Source: Synergistaceae bacterium
Lineage (GTDB): Bacteria > Synergistota > Synergistia > Synergistales > Aminobacteriaceae
DNA: 54,828 nt
Direction: 5' to 3'
Assembly: GCA_017445205.1 (NCBI GenBank)
Contig: JAFSUP010000033.1
Coordinates: forward strand, 1 to 54,828
A program made the translations under genes and the position numbers. This document shows, in pieces, positions 45,027 to 53,407 of this stretch. Each line of letters starts with the position of its first letter. The stretch's first letter is position 1. The notes beneath the pieces are model-generated. The model had not been told where the DNA came from. It saw only the letters and a list, made by a program, of their open reading frames with translations, and did not search any database.

Positions 45027-46970
45027 TTACGCCCTACCTTTTAAAAATTCCTGTGCGACTTGTTCGGCTGAGATTCCCATTTCTTTGCGGACTTGATCCG
45101 ACGTTCCTGATGCTCCGTAACGTGTAACGCCGAGAGTCTTTAATTTCGGGAGCGCAATTCCAGCGCGAGCCGCCTCAAGAATCATCACTGACGCCATTCC
45201 CGTATTCACGTTGTGGTCTTCAAGAGTAAGAATGAAATTTGAGTTCGCAGCTTCTTTAATTGCGTCAATGTCTGGAGCAAGAGGACAAGACACAGCGTAG
45301 ACAGAAACTTTCAAATTATTTTCGCGTTCAAGAATCTCTGCGGCGTTGAGAGCTATCTGGGCGGTGTAGCCGAGTGCAAAGATTGCGCCGTCGGTGCTGC
45401 CAGCGGGGCTCCCGCCTTCGCGGAGTTTGTCGGCTTTGCCATATTCAAATTTATAATCGCCTGAATAATATTTGAGAGCGTCAATCTTGCTGCGTCCTAC
45501 AGCCATGCAAATGTCGCCGGGAGTCTTTAACATCCAGCGCGTGGCTCTGTCAGTTTGATTCGGGTCAACAGGCACAACGAGTTTCCAGCCGAACATGTTT
45601 CGCATAAGTCCAACGTAGTCAATGCACTGGTGAGTTTTGCCATCTTCGCCGACGTCAAGTCCGACGTGAGTTAATACTGTTTTGTTGCCAGCGTGGTTTA
45701 TGTCGTTAAGTCTTTGCTGATTGTAGACTTCGTCAATCCCGAAGACTCCGAACTCTGCCCACAGCGACACGACTCCGGCTATGCTCGCCGTGCCCGAAGC
45801 AGTCGCTACGGAATGTTCTTGAATCCCGCACTGAATGAAATTCTCCGGGCATTCTTCCCTAAATTTTCCTGTCATTACGGACGGCAATAAATCGCAGTCG
45901 AAAACTAAAATTGGCGTGCGGCCTTCGACTTTGTAATTTAATTTTCCAACATCAGCCAAGGCTTTTCCGAATGCTCCGCGATTATCAGAAATTTTCTTGC
46001 CTTCGTAGTCAAACGGCTTGCCGGTGTCAATGTTCGGGACTGGCGGGAAATCAATCTTTCTTCCTTTATAAGTCGGAGGATTCTTGCGGCGTTCGATGGC
46101 GCGATCGAGAGTCGCTGGGTCTTCGCCGAGGCCTTTAACGATCTCAGCGTAAGCATCAACAGGTACAGCCTTCCCGTGATAGTCGGCTTTGCCTTCCATA
46201 ATGCCGCCGTCCTTGCCCATGATCGTGTGGCAAAGTAACACAGTAGGCTTTCCGTTCGAGCCTGCTTTTTTGAGAGCGTCATAAAGTTCCGTGAACGAAT
46301 GGCCGTCAACTTCAACTGCTTCCCAGCCATCGGCTTCCCAAATTTCTTTAATGTTGCACGGCATTATATTTTTTCTTTCGCCGGATAATTGAATGTCGTT
46401 ATAGTCGATTAACGCCGTTAAACCCGTGAGATTTTCTTTCACAGCCATTCGACGAGCTTCGGCTATTTGTCCTTTAGTCTGACCACCATCGCCCATCAAG
46501 ACATAAACGCGGCCTTTGTGATTATTGGCGCGTTGAGCAAGTGCAAAGCCCACGCCCGCCGAGAGCCCTTGGCCCAAGTTGCCAGTGCCCCAATCAATTC
46601 CGGGGACGTTGCGTTCGATGTGGCCTTGGAAAGCGCTTCCACAGTTTCTAAAATGAGCCATAGCTTCGTCGCGGTCAATGAAGCCCCATTCGGAAAGAGC
46701 CGCGTAAACGCCCGCCGAAGTATGACCGTGAGAGATTATTACGTAATCGCGTTTAATTTCGTTGCAATTCTCGGGCGTTAAGTCGGCTACTCCGTAGACC
46801 GTCAAAAACATTTCCATGCTTGAAAAAGCTCCGGCCGGGTGTCCGCTCTTGGCCGCGTTGACCATCGTTAAAGCTGCAACACGTGCACGACGGGCCGCTG
46901 CCTTCAATGCGTCAAGAGGTTCGCCAGTGAGACTATCCAAAACAAATTTATTAATTTTGGGTAAGGACAT
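45027..46970 (-). CDS. tkt: Transketolase
   Basis: 647 residues, full length. It moves two-carbon units between pentose phosphates using thiamine diphosphate. SGHPAGAFSSMEMFLTVYG, HTSAGVYAALSEWG, the ThDP-binding MGDGGQTKGQIAEARRMA through LIDYNDIQLSG, and the pyrimidine domain with FIQCGIQEHSVATASG are all present. First gene of the tkt-araB-tal-araA-araD operon. AGGTGA lies 8 nt before the ATG; a TGCATATAAT promoter element is near 47060-47070 on the minus strand. Confidence 0.95.
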   Translation of the reverse strand: MSLPKINKFVLDSLTGEPLDALKAAARRARVAALTMVNAAKSGHPAGAFSSMEMFLTVYGVADLTPENCNEIKRDYVIISHGHTSAGVYAALSEWGFIDRDEAMAHFRNCGSAFQGHIERNVPGIDWGTGNLGQGLSAGVGFALAQRANNHKGRVYVLMGDGGQTKGQIAEARRMAVKENLTGLTALIDYNDIQLSGERKNIMPCNIKEIWEADGWEAVEVDGHSFTELYDALKKAGSNGKPTVLLCHTIMGKDGGIMEGKADYHGKAVPVDAYAEIVKGLGEDPATLDRAIERRKNPPTYKGRKIDFPPVPNIDTGKPFDYEGKKISDNRGAFGKALADVGKLNYKVEGRTPILVFDCDLLPSVMTGKFREECPENFIQCGIQEHSVATASGTASIAGVVSLWAEFGVFGIDEVYNQQRLNDINHAGNKTVLTHVGLDVGEDGKTHQCIDYVGLMRNMFGWKLVVPVDPNQTDRATRWMLKTPGDICMAVGRSKIDALKYYSGDYKFEYGKADKLREGGSPAGSTDGAIFALGYTAQIALNAAEILERENNLKVSVYAVSCPLAPDIDAIKEAANSNFILTLEDHNVNTGMASVMILEAARAGIALPKLKTLGVTRYGASGTSDQVRKEMGISAEQVAQEFLKGRA

Positions 46971-47067
46971 AGATATTTCACCTGATTTTTTTTTATTTTT
47001 AGTCTGTGTTTGAGATACTCAAATTTTATCGTAGAAACTTAAAAAAAGAAAATGATACATTATATGC

Positions 47068-47240
47068 AAAAGAAAGTACGGCGAATGAATTTTAGCCGCA
47101 GTGGTTGAATCTCTTTATGGGGTGCGTGTGAACCTCTCGCGAGTTTAGTCATGAGAGGTTTATAATCGTTGCCGCGCTCCCACCCGCCTACCCCGCGCGG
47201 CAGCTCAATTCCGGACACAATGTCCAGAATTGAGCTTTTT
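47068..47240 (+). ncRNA. Candidate structured small RNA with its own terminator
   Basis: No gene lies on the plus strand here, yet there is a full intrinsic terminator (AGCTCAATTC 47202-47211 with GAATTGAGCT 47227-47236, inner GGACA/TGTCC, then T5). Upstream are two more hairpins: AACCTCTC/GAGAGGTT (47131-47138, 47153-47160) and TGCCGCGC/GCGCGGCA (47170-47177, 47195-47202), the latter holding the C-rich loop TCCCACCCGCCTACCCC. GGGGTGCG (47119-47126) can pair with that loop as a pseudoknot. An extended -10 (TGATACATT, 47053-47061) gives a start near 47068. It does not match SRP RNA, tmRNA or RNase P by eye; 6S RNA is unlikely because the ends do not pair. Exact 5' end uncertain. Confidence 0.55.
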
Positions 47241-48069
47241 AGAATCTCTCTACTTTATATTTTTCTTCAAGCTCCTGCGAACGCTCTTTCAAAACATCTT
47301 GCGTCTTCTTATCTTTGAGTTCTTGCTCAATGTGAGCTTTCACTTGTTCAAACGGCATAACGCTTTCCGGGATTCGTTCGCCAAGTTTTATAATATGCCA
47401 ACCGAATTGCGATTTTACAGGTTCGGAAACTTCGCCGGGTTCTTTAAGAGCAAAAGCCGCTTCTTCAAATTCTTTCACCATAACGCCGCGAGGAAATTCT
47501 CCCAAGTCGCCGCCATGTGAGGCACTGCCGGGGTCTGTCGAATATTCCTTGGCTACAACGTCAAAAGACTTTCCAGATTTTAATTCTTCTTGAACTTTAG
47601 CAAGCTCTTCATCGCCGCTTACTAAAATATGACTTGCGCGAACTCTTTCAGGCTGCGTAAACAATTTCGTTGCGTTCTCGTCATAAAATTTTTTAACTTC
47701 GTCGTCGCTAACCGTAATGTCTTTAACGACCTCGAGCATAGCAGCTTGTGCCAACATCGTGCGCCTGACGTTCTCAAGATTTTCAACAAACTCCGGAGCT
47801 TGATCGAGTTTCTTTTCTTCAGCGTCGAGAGCGTAGAGCCTCATCGAGATAACGTCATCGAGAATCATTTTTTTGCCTTGTTCAGAACCGTATAACATCA
47901 TCGCTTGCTGCCCGAACGGTTTAATAAATTCAAGAATTTCGCTTTCGGTTATGTCATGACTGCCGACGCGTGCAAGAACTTTGTCCGCAACTTTGTCTTC
48001 GCTTGTTGCCGCGTATGTCGCCGACGCAAACAGAGCAATAAAAATTAAAACTGCTGAAATTTTTTTCAT
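47239..48069 (-). CDS. Exported parvulin peptidyl-prolyl isomerase (PpiC/PrsA/SurA type)
   Basis: 276 residues with signal peptide MKKISAVLIFIALFASA, cleavage near TYAATS. Residues 30-140 are the SurA-like N-terminal helical chaperone part (ILEFIKPFGQQAMMLYG). The parvulin domain (about 145-240) has VRASHILV, FDVVAKEYSTDPGSASHGGD (split: FDVVAKEYSTDPGS, then HGGDLGEFPRG) and FGWHIIKLGER. It folds secreted or outer-membrane proteins. The stop overlaps the T-run of the small RNA on the other strand. Divergent from the 48.2-kb genes. Confidence 0.9.
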   Translation of the reverse strand: MKKISAVLIFIALFASATYAATSEDKVADKVLARVGSHDITESEILEFIKPFGQQAMMLYGSEQGKKMILDDVISMRLYALDAEEKKLDQAPEFVENLENVRRTMLAQAAMLEVVKDITVSDDEVKKFYDENATKLFTQPERVRASHILVSGDEELAKVQEELKSGKSFDVVAKEYSTDPGSASHGGDLGEFPRGVMVKEFEEAAFALKEPGEVSEPVKSQFGWHIIKLGERIPESVMPFEQVKAHIEQELKDKKTQDVLKERSQELEEKYKVERF

Positions 48070-48122
48070 AAGCTAAAATCCTCCAGAAAAATTTTTGATC
48101 GCGCTAAAGTGTATCACACATG

Positions 48123-48235
48123 CAAGTAGGAATTAGGAAGTAGGAATTAAAAAATTTAATATATAATAATTCAAAAAAATTTAGGAATGAGGCTTAAAAT
48201 TTAGAAAAAACTTTCTGCTTTCTAATTCCTACTTG
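48123..48235. repeat. Heptad element, copy F, with a perfect 14-bp terminal inverted repeat
   Basis: CAAGTAGGAATTAG (48123-48136) and CTAATTCCTACTTG (48222-48235) are exact complements. The left arm continues as AAGTAGG, AATTAAA. The 85-nt centre is A/T-rich and holds a further TTAGGAATGAGG. Unlike the others it lies in a divergent gap (ppiC and the 48242 gene), so any promoter for either gene must be inside or beside it. Confidence 0.85.
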
Positions 48236-48241
48236 AAATAA

Positions 48242-48532
48242 ATGGAGCTGATTTTTTTGCGTATCGTTAATACTCAAGTTGTGCTTGGCCTTTCAATATG
48301 GATTTCTGGATTTGCATTCATGGTGATGGGGTGGCTTGTCGGGGAACTTTCAGAAAAATGGGGACGACTTCCCGGAAAAATTTTATATCGTATTGGCGCT
48401 GTGATTGTCGCCGTTCCAGTGATAATTTTGCTCTGGAAAACCTCGGCTTTGCTCTATGTAAATCGTTTCCACATTGCGACATACATAAATAACACTTTCC
48501 AATTTGTAGCAGATGCCCTCAAAGTTTTATAG
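48242..48532 (+). CDS. Small membrane protein of unknown function
   Basis: 96 residues with two hydrophobic helices (about 12-36 and 48-66). No family recognised. The ATG at 48242 has no ribosome-binding site of its own; GGAG inside codons 1-2 is well placed for TTG 48257, so the true start may be five codons later. It overlaps the CPBP protease gene by 20 nt, implying one transcript. Confidence 0.5.
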   Translation: MELIFLRIVNTQVVLGLSIWISGFAFMVMGWLVGELSEKWGRLPGKILYRIGAVIVAVPVIILLWKTSALLYVNRFHIATYINNTFQFVADALKVL

Positions 48533-49064
48533 TGCGGCCATAAGTTTTCTTGTCGCGTTGTTCATGCTTTACTTTCCGTACGAGTGGTGTAAGCGCCGAC
48601 ATGAAAGCGAGATTTTTTACGGCCTCAAATGGTTTCTGACAAAAAAGTCAAAACGCGACGTTATAATCGCGCTTGCCGTCACGCTTATTCCGTTGACGAT
48701 TATAACTTTTTATTGGCCGGTCGAATGGGGAGGCCGTGGGCTTAAGCACCCGAGTTTTTGGAACGCTCTAGACGCTTTAGCTGGAGGAATTGCGGCAGCG
48801 TTTATCGAAGAAACTTTTTTTCGCGGCTGGCTTCAAACACTCACAGTAAAAAAGTTTGGCGTTTACATTGGAATTTTTATAACAACATTGTTATTTGCGT
48901 TGAGTCATTTGATAGTTTTAACCGGCTGGCTTCGTGTTGCAACTTTTTTCCCCGGACTCGTCATGGCGATTTTAAGACACAGAGGCGGCTCGGTGTTGCC
49001 ATCAATAATTTATCACGCAGTCTGTAACGTCTGGGCCGTATGGCTCGCACCTGTAGTCAGTTAG
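48513..49064 (+). CDS. CPBP family intramembrane metalloprotease
   Basis: 183 residues, about five membrane helices. The Abi/CPBP motifs are present: EETFFRGWLQ (about 110-119), the first Glu-Glu-x-x-x-Arg catalytic motif; FALSHLIV with the His of motif 2; and IIYHAVCNVWAVW with the last His. Relatives include Rce1-type CAAX proteases and bacterial immunity proteins. Substrate unknown. It ends inside a heptad repeat: the stop TAG is part of the first AGTTAGG unit. Confidence 0.85.
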   Translation: MPSKFYSAAISFLVALFMLYFPYEWCKRRHESEIFYGLKWFLTKKSKRDVIIALAVTLIPLTIITFYWPVEWGGRGLKHPSFWNALDALAGGIAAAFIEETFFRGWLQTLTVKKFGVYIGIFITTLLFALSHLIVLTGWLRVATFFPGLVMAILRHRGGSVLPSIIYHAVCNVWAVWLAPVVS

Positions 49065-49086
49065 GAATTAGGAGTGAGGAATGAAA
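49059..49086 (+). repeat. Heptad half-element, copy G, spanning stop codon, ribosome-binding site and start codon
   Basis: Units AGTTAGG, AATTAGG, AGTGAGG, AATGAAA with no opposing arm. The first supplies the TAG of the protease gene, the third the Shine-Dalgarno of the next gene, and the last its ATG (49081). Confidence 0.8.
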
Positions 49087-50112
49087 AAATTTTTTCTCGC
49101 ACTTATGATTTTATTTGCGTCATGCGCTAACGCTGAAGAGCTTCTTGAAATTCGTGTGCCGTGTCGCGAAGGTCTTGAAGTCAAAGCGATTTTGCCTAAC
49201 GGTGAAATAATTCCGCTTGGTCGCGTCCTGATGACGCCGTCAAAAACAAATTGGCCCGCTTACACCGCGAGCAAGTGGAGCGAAAACTCTTCCGTCTGTG
49301 CGTCAGCGGTCAATGCAATTCACATTTTATTAAACGTCGAGAACAACAGAGGACGAATTATTAGCCTTGTGCCTTCTGTAACGATTGCGCCGGCGGCGGG
49401 GCGAGGTTCATTTTTTTCGATTGAGTGCGAAGCAGGCACAGGGATATTCGGAGGCTTCGCGCCGTTGACAGGTTCAAGAGTTTCGATTGAGCGCGATGGT
49501 GTTGAAATTCCTTTAGCAGACGTTCCAACTCCAGACGACTTTTTAATAATAAGAACGAAGTTGCCAAAGTCGCCGAAAATTTTTATGGTTGACATTGAGA
49601 ACAGACCCGGCGGCCGCGTTATTGCTCACGGTGTGGAAGGTGTTCGAGTTATCGCACGAGTAATTCATAAAGTCGGAGGTGTCGGAAGATTTGAAGGAAC
49701 AAAATTTCAAGGCGTCGGAAGGATTCGCGCTTCTCATTCGGGAGTCATAGACGTATCGACCTCAAAGCGCGGCGAGATTGGCGGAATTCAAATTATGCCG
49801 CTGAAACACGCTTTGACTTCAAAAGAAATGATTAACGCTTGGAAATTGACGCAATGGCTAATAATCGGGCCTTTGCCGAACGCCCCTGACTTAGAAGGCC
49901 GCGAACCGCTATATAAAAGTTCGTTTGTGCCTGGGCCGCAATTAAATGACAAATTGCCGGACTTATGGAGCCAATATGGCCGAAAGTCTTTGATACTTTG
50001 CAGGAGAGATGGGGGTGAATGGGAAAGACTTCCAGATTTTGCAGGGCGAGTTGATGACGCTTTGAAGGACGTAACACACTTGAGATTATATTTCCCATTC
50101 TGGAGTTTTTAA
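49081..50112 (+). CDS. Secreted protein of unknown function
   Basis: 343 residues with signal peptide MKKFFLALMILFASC, cleavage near NAEE; ASC could also act as a lipobox. The mature protein is rich in beta-strand-like Val/Ile/Gly stretches (RVSIERDGVEIPLAD, VIAHGVEGVRVIARVIHK, GRFEGTKFQGVGRIRASHSG) without a recognised domain. LPNGEIIPLGRV near residue 40 resembles an N-terminal beta hairpin. Only two Cys remain after cleavage besides one near 330. Translation depends on a Shine-Dalgarno supplied by a heptad unit. Possibly an envelope protein; no function assigned. Confidence 0.65.
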   Translation: MKKFFLALMILFASCANAEELLEIRVPCREGLEVKAILPNGEIIPLGRVLMTPSKTNWPAYTASKWSENSSVCASAVNAIHILLNVENNRGRIISLVPSVTIAPAAGRGSFFSIECEAGTGIFGGFAPLTGSRVSIERDGVEIPLADVPTPDDFLIIRTKLPKSPKIFMVDIENRPGGRVIAHGVEGVRVIARVIHKVGGVGRFEGTKFQGVGRIRASHSGVIDVSTSKRGEIGGIQIMPLKHALTSKEMINAWKLTQWLIIGPLPNAPDLEGREPLYKSSFVPGPQLNDKLPDLWSQYGRKSLILCRRDGGEWERLPDFAGRVDDALKDVTHLRLYFPFWSF

Positions 50113-50188
50113 TGAAAATATATTTTGATTCAAGGGGAAAAGCAATTTTAGTTTATTTATTCTTCCATTTTGCCCGGAATTATACCGC

Positions 50189-50204
50189 CGTCAAATATTT
50201 GACG
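50189..50204. promoter_or_regulatory. 16-bp palindrome, possible operator
   Basis: CGTCAAATATTTGACG is a perfect palindrome 14 nt upstream of the -35 of the HAD phosphatase promoter. A regulator dimer site is plausible. Confidence 0.5.
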
Positions 50205-50218
50205 TTCTGGAAACTTTC

Positions 50219-50247
50219 TTGACAATAAATTAAAATAAATATACTGT
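50219..50247 (+). promoter_or_regulatory. Promoter of the HAD phosphatase gene
   Basis: TTGACA (50219-50224), 17-nt A/T spacer, TACTGT (50242-50247), about 40 nt upstream of the ATG. Confidence 0.6.
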
Positions 50248-50288
50248 AAAAAATAAGAATCTAATGATATATAATGGAGGAATTAATA

Positions 50289-51422
50289 ATGAAGCGTTGG
50301 ATTTTTATACTGGCGATGGTGTGCATGTTTGTACTCTGCTATTGTGCACTTAATAACGTTAATACGGAAATTCCTAAGGCGGATACGGCAGCCACAGGGA
50401 ACATGGCAAATGTTTCAGAGCTTGAACACTGGACATCTGATTCTCCGGCAATGAAATCCATTATGGATTTTGTCAGTAAGGCAACAGATGAGAAATCTGA
50501 AGGTTACATACCGAAAGAGGCTCGTATCGCTGTCTTTGACATGGACGGAACTCTTACCTGTGAAACCTTTTATACTTATTATGATACGATGATGTTCATT
50601 GAGTTTTGCCTGAAAGATCATTCGGATAAAGTATCAGAGGAACTTAAAAACGCGGCGCGTGAAATAAAACCCGGATATACTGCGGGAGAAGCACTCGCCA
50701 GAAATTTTGCAAGAGCCTACGCGGGAATGACAGTGAAAGAGTTATATGACTACGCTGTGGAATTTGGCCAGAAAAAGACGGACAGTTTTAATAATATGCG
50801 CTATATCGACGGATTCTATTTGCCTATGGTAGAGGTGATAAAATACCTTTATAACAATGGCTTTACTATTTATGTGGTTAGCGGCACCGAACGCACCACA
50901 ACAAGAGCCATCGTGGCTAATTCTCCCATCAAAGACTATGTTTCGCCGGCCCATGTTATTGGAACTGAGTTTGAAGTAAAAGTAAAAGGCCATGAAAATG
51001 TAGCTTCAAACATGGATTATAAATACGCAGATGGAGATGAACTGGTATTCACCGGAGGATTTATCCAAAAGAATCTGAATGCTAATAAAACAATCTGGGT
51101 AGATCGTGAGATTGGGCAGTATCCTGTGCTTGCTTTTGGGAACAGCGGCAGTGATACCAGCATGATGAATTATGCCTTGGATAAGAGAAATCCATATCCG
51201 TCGATTGCCTATATGGTGGTTGCTGATGATAACGTTAGGGAATGGGGGACACAGAACTGGGAGGAAAAATCAAAAGGGTATGAAAAACAGGGATATGTAC
51301 CAATCTCAATGAAAAATGATTTTAAAGAGATATATCCTGAATCAATATCCAAAGCGGATACGCAGTATAAGGCCCCTGAAGCTGTCGAAGAAAAAGTCGA
51401 TGAATTAGAAGAAGCGGCATAG
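50289..51422 (+). CDS. Exported HAD-superfamily phosphatase
   Basis: 377 residues from ATG 50289, with GGAGG 8 nt upstream; an ATG at 50274 overlaps that site. The N-terminus MKRWIFILAMVCMFVLCYC is a signal or anchor helix, so the enzyme acts outside the cytoplasm. HAD motif I is AVFDMDGTLT (81-90, Asp84 nucleophile, Asp86 acid/base); motif II IYVVSGTERTTTR; motif IV region AFGNSGSDTSMMNYA. A Glu-rich tail closes the protein. Codon choice (GGA, ATA and AGA used more freely) and separate promoter, palindrome and terminator set it apart from neighbours, suggesting acquisition, perhaps from a Firmicute. Substrate unknown. Confidence 0.85.
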   Translation: MKRWIFILAMVCMFVLCYCALNNVNTEIPKADTAATGNMANVSELEHWTSDSPAMKSIMDFVSKATDEKSEGYIPKEARIAVFDMDGTLTCETFYTYYDTMMFIEFCLKDHSDKVSEELKNAAREIKPGYTAGEALARNFARAYAGMTVKELYDYAVEFGQKKTDSFNNMRYIDGFYLPMVEVIKYLYNNGFTIYVVSGTERTTTRAIVANSPIKDYVSPAHVIGTEFEVKVKGHENVASNMDYKYADGDELVFTGGFIQKNLNANKTIWVDREIGQYPVLAFGNSGSDTSMMNYALDKRNPYPSIAYMVVADDNVREWGTQNWEEKSKGYEKQGYVPISMKNDFKEIYPESISKADTQYKAPEAVEEKVDELEEAA

Positions 51423-51435
51423 TAAATTAAGAATA

Positions 51436-51483
51436 GAAGGTGTTTGTCAATAAATTTGGGACAAACCCTTCACTTTCTTTCTC
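51436..51483 (+). terminator. Likely terminator of the HAD phosphatase gene
   Basis: GAAGGTGTTTGTC (51436-51448) pairs with GACAAACCCTTC (51460-51471), 12 bp with one bulged T, followed by a T/C-rich run rather than pure T. Confidence 0.55.
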
Positions 51484-51578
51484 CGCTATAAATGCTCCTT
51501 ATTCTATCTAAATTTTTCTGCAATTTCTCTATACGCTCTTGAAAAGAAAAAAATCGAAAGCCTGAAACAAATAAACTC

Positions 51579-52343
51579 CTATTTATGAATCAGTAAGACA
51601 TTTTTATCAATTAAAAAATTTTTCCATTCATTACTTAACTCTCGGTCTGTCACTAAAACATCAAGTTTTTCAAAATCCAATAGCTTTATAAAAGCGACTT
51701 TATCAAATTTAGAATGGTCAGCAAGCAAAATAATTTTTTGTCCCCGATCGACAAGCAATTTTTTTATTTCGGCCTCGTCTTCGTTAGAATCAAAAATTCC
51801 GCCCGACATATTCAACGCCTTGCAACTTAGTAAGACAACATCAACATAAAAATCTTTCAGAACACTACGAACGATACTGCCTTGCATTGACGAAGTTATT
51901 TTGTTGACGGTGCCACCTGTTGAAACAATTCTGAACATCGACTCGCTGAACTCGCTTACAACCTGTGTAGAATTCGTAAGAATTGTTATCTCCGGGTCAT
52001 CTTTAAGACGACGAACGGCTTCTACAGCTGTGCTGCTCGCGTCTGTCGCGATGACTCCGCGCTTAGGCAGAATTTTATAGACAAGTTCCGCAATAATTTT
52101 TTTTTCAGCGTTATGACGTTGAGCGCGTAACATAAAATGACTGTTTTCATTCACACGGGCTTCACGCAAGACCGCGCCGCCGTAAGTCCTCGTTACGAAA
52201 CCTTCTAGTTCAAGACACGTTAAATCTCTTCGGATTGTCTCCGGCGTAACGTTGAAATCTTCACTTAAATCTGAAACTGTAATTTTGTGCTTAAGCTGAA
52301 TAATTTGCTTAATTTGCTCGCGCCTGTCTTTGTTGTGAGGCAA
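51579..52343 (-). CDS. DeoR family transcriptional regulator
   Basis: 254 residues. The N-terminal winged helix (KHKITVSDLSEDFNVTPETI then RRDLTCLELEG) binds DNA. The C-terminal sugar-phosphate sensor domain has TYGGAVLRE, DASSTAVEAVRRL, LTNSTQVVSEF and ADHSKFDKVAF, all standard for DeoR/GlpR proteins. Start TTG 52343 with AGGGAGA 9 nt upstream; no ATG fits. It lies directly downstream of, and on the same strand as, the PfkB kinase and aldo-keto reductase genes but beyond their terminator, so it may control them in response to a sugar phosphate. Confidence 0.9.
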   Translation of the reverse strand: MPHNKDRREQIKQIIQLKHKITVSDLSEDFNVTPETIRRDLTCLELEGFVTRTYGGAVLREARVNENSHFMLRAQRHNAEKKIIAELVYKILPKRGVIATDASSTAVEAVRRLKDDPEITILTNSTQVVSEFSESMFRIVSTGGTVNKITSSMQGSIVRSVLKDFYVDVVLLSCKALNMSGGIFDSNEDEAEIKKLLVDRGQKIILLADHSKFDKVAFIKLLDFEKLDVLVTDRELSNEWKNFLIDKNVLLIHK

Positions 52344-52417
52344 TATTAAATTTCTCCCTTAAAAATTATTGCGGAATATTTTAGCAGAGATAGCCGAAGT
52401 CGAAACTGCAAATACAA

Positions 52418-52459
52418 ACAAAAAATAAAAAAACAGTCCCCGAATATTCGAGAACTGTT
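52418..52459 (-). terminator. Rho-independent terminator of the PfkB operon
   Basis: On the minus strand AACAGTTCTCGAA pairs with TTCGGGGACTGTT (13 bp including two G-U) with a three-base loop, followed by T7 and more T. Confidence 0.88.
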
Positions 52460-52468
52460 CCGCGTGTA

Positions 52469-53407
52469 TTACATTTTTTTGAAACGCTGATCAAAAATTT
52501 CTCGGCTCGTTAGTCCGTTTGTCGCTCCGACTGCTTCAATCGCAATAGAGGCCGCGCAATTTGCCATCTTCGCACAATCAGCAAGAGTTTTATTTTCAAG
52601 AAGTCCGCTAATAAATCCCGAAGCAAAATTATCGCCCGCGCCTGTCGTATCGATACAGTTTGCTCCAGAGTAAGCCGGAACTATGAAATTTTCATTTTTA
52701 TTTTTGACAAGGCAGCCGCGCTTGCCGATTTTCAAAATCACGTTTTTGACTCCGAGTTTTAATAACTCGTCCGCAATTTCTTCGGGGGCTTCGTGCCCTG
52801 TCAAAATTTTTCCTTCGTCGTAGTTCGGGAAGAAATAATCTATAAACTTCAAAGCGCCGGCAATGTCGTTTAATTTTTCTCCGCGCTTGGCCGCAACCAT
52901 ATCCGCGCAAATTAACATGTCGTTTTCTTTGGCGCGCTCAAAAAGTTTCACCATGAATTTTTCATCAAGGCCGGGACTGTTGAAAATGCTCGCGAACGAA
53001 AGAATTTTTGCTCCCGTTACACAATCTAAATTAATATCGTCGGGCGACAAAGTCCAGAGGCTTCCACTTCGATTGTTAATAAAAGTCCGTTCGCCGTCTT
53101 TCCAGATTAAGCCGATATTAATCGCTGTTGTTTTGTTCGGGTCAAGTTTTATATATTCTGTGTCGATGTCGTTAGCTTTGCAGTGTGAAAGAATTAATTG
53201 CGCTGTAGCGTCATTGCCGACACAGCTAACGAGCCTGACTTTATGACCAAGCCGCGTGATAATCGTGGACTCATTGAGAGCATCGCCGCCGACTGTCCAG
53301 ACCATTTTTTCAGCGGGATACGACGCCACGTCAATTATAGTTTTATCGACGGGATAGACTTGTAAATCTGTAATAGCCGCGCCGACTACAAGAACTTCAG
53401 GGTTCAT
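52469..53407 (-). CDS. PfkB (ribokinase) family carbohydrate kinase
   Basis: 312 residues. The N-terminal signature VGGDALNESTIITRLG and the C-terminal catalytic CIDTTGAGDNFASGFISG (Asp of GAGD is the base) are intact. It phosphorylates a sugar or nucleoside with ATP; specificity cannot be read, though ribokinase, fructokinase or 2-keto-3-deoxygluconate kinase are options. The ATG overlaps the stop of the aldo-keto reductase gene (TAATG), so the two are coupled, and a DeoR regulator follows. Confidence 0.9.
   Translation of the reverse strand: MNPEVLVVGAAITDLQVYPVDKTIIDVASYPAEKMVWTVGGDALNESTIITRLGHKVRLVSCVGNDATAQLILSHCKANDIDTEYIKLDPNKTTAINIGLIWKDGERTFINNRSGSLWTLSPDDINLDCVTGAKILSFASIFNSPGLDEKFMVKLFERAKENDMLICADMVAAKRGEKLNDIAGALKFIDYFFPNYDEGKILTGHEAPEEIADELLKLGVKNVILKIGKRGCLVKNKNENFIVPAYSGANCIDTTGAGDNFASGFISGLLENKTLADCAKMANCAASIAIEAVGATNGLTSREIFDQRFKKM

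Noticed and set aside
46986-46994. T9 run upstream of tkt as a third phase-variable tract
   Set aside because: A/T runs of 8-9 are common in this AT-rich intergenic DNA and this one lies in a leader where no frame or promoter spacing is affected.
47068-47240. Identification of the small RNA as 6S, SRP or tmRNA
   Set aside because: No 5'-3' closing stem for 6S, no GGUCAGG/GGAAGG-type SRP loop, and no tmRNA acceptor or tag frame were seen.
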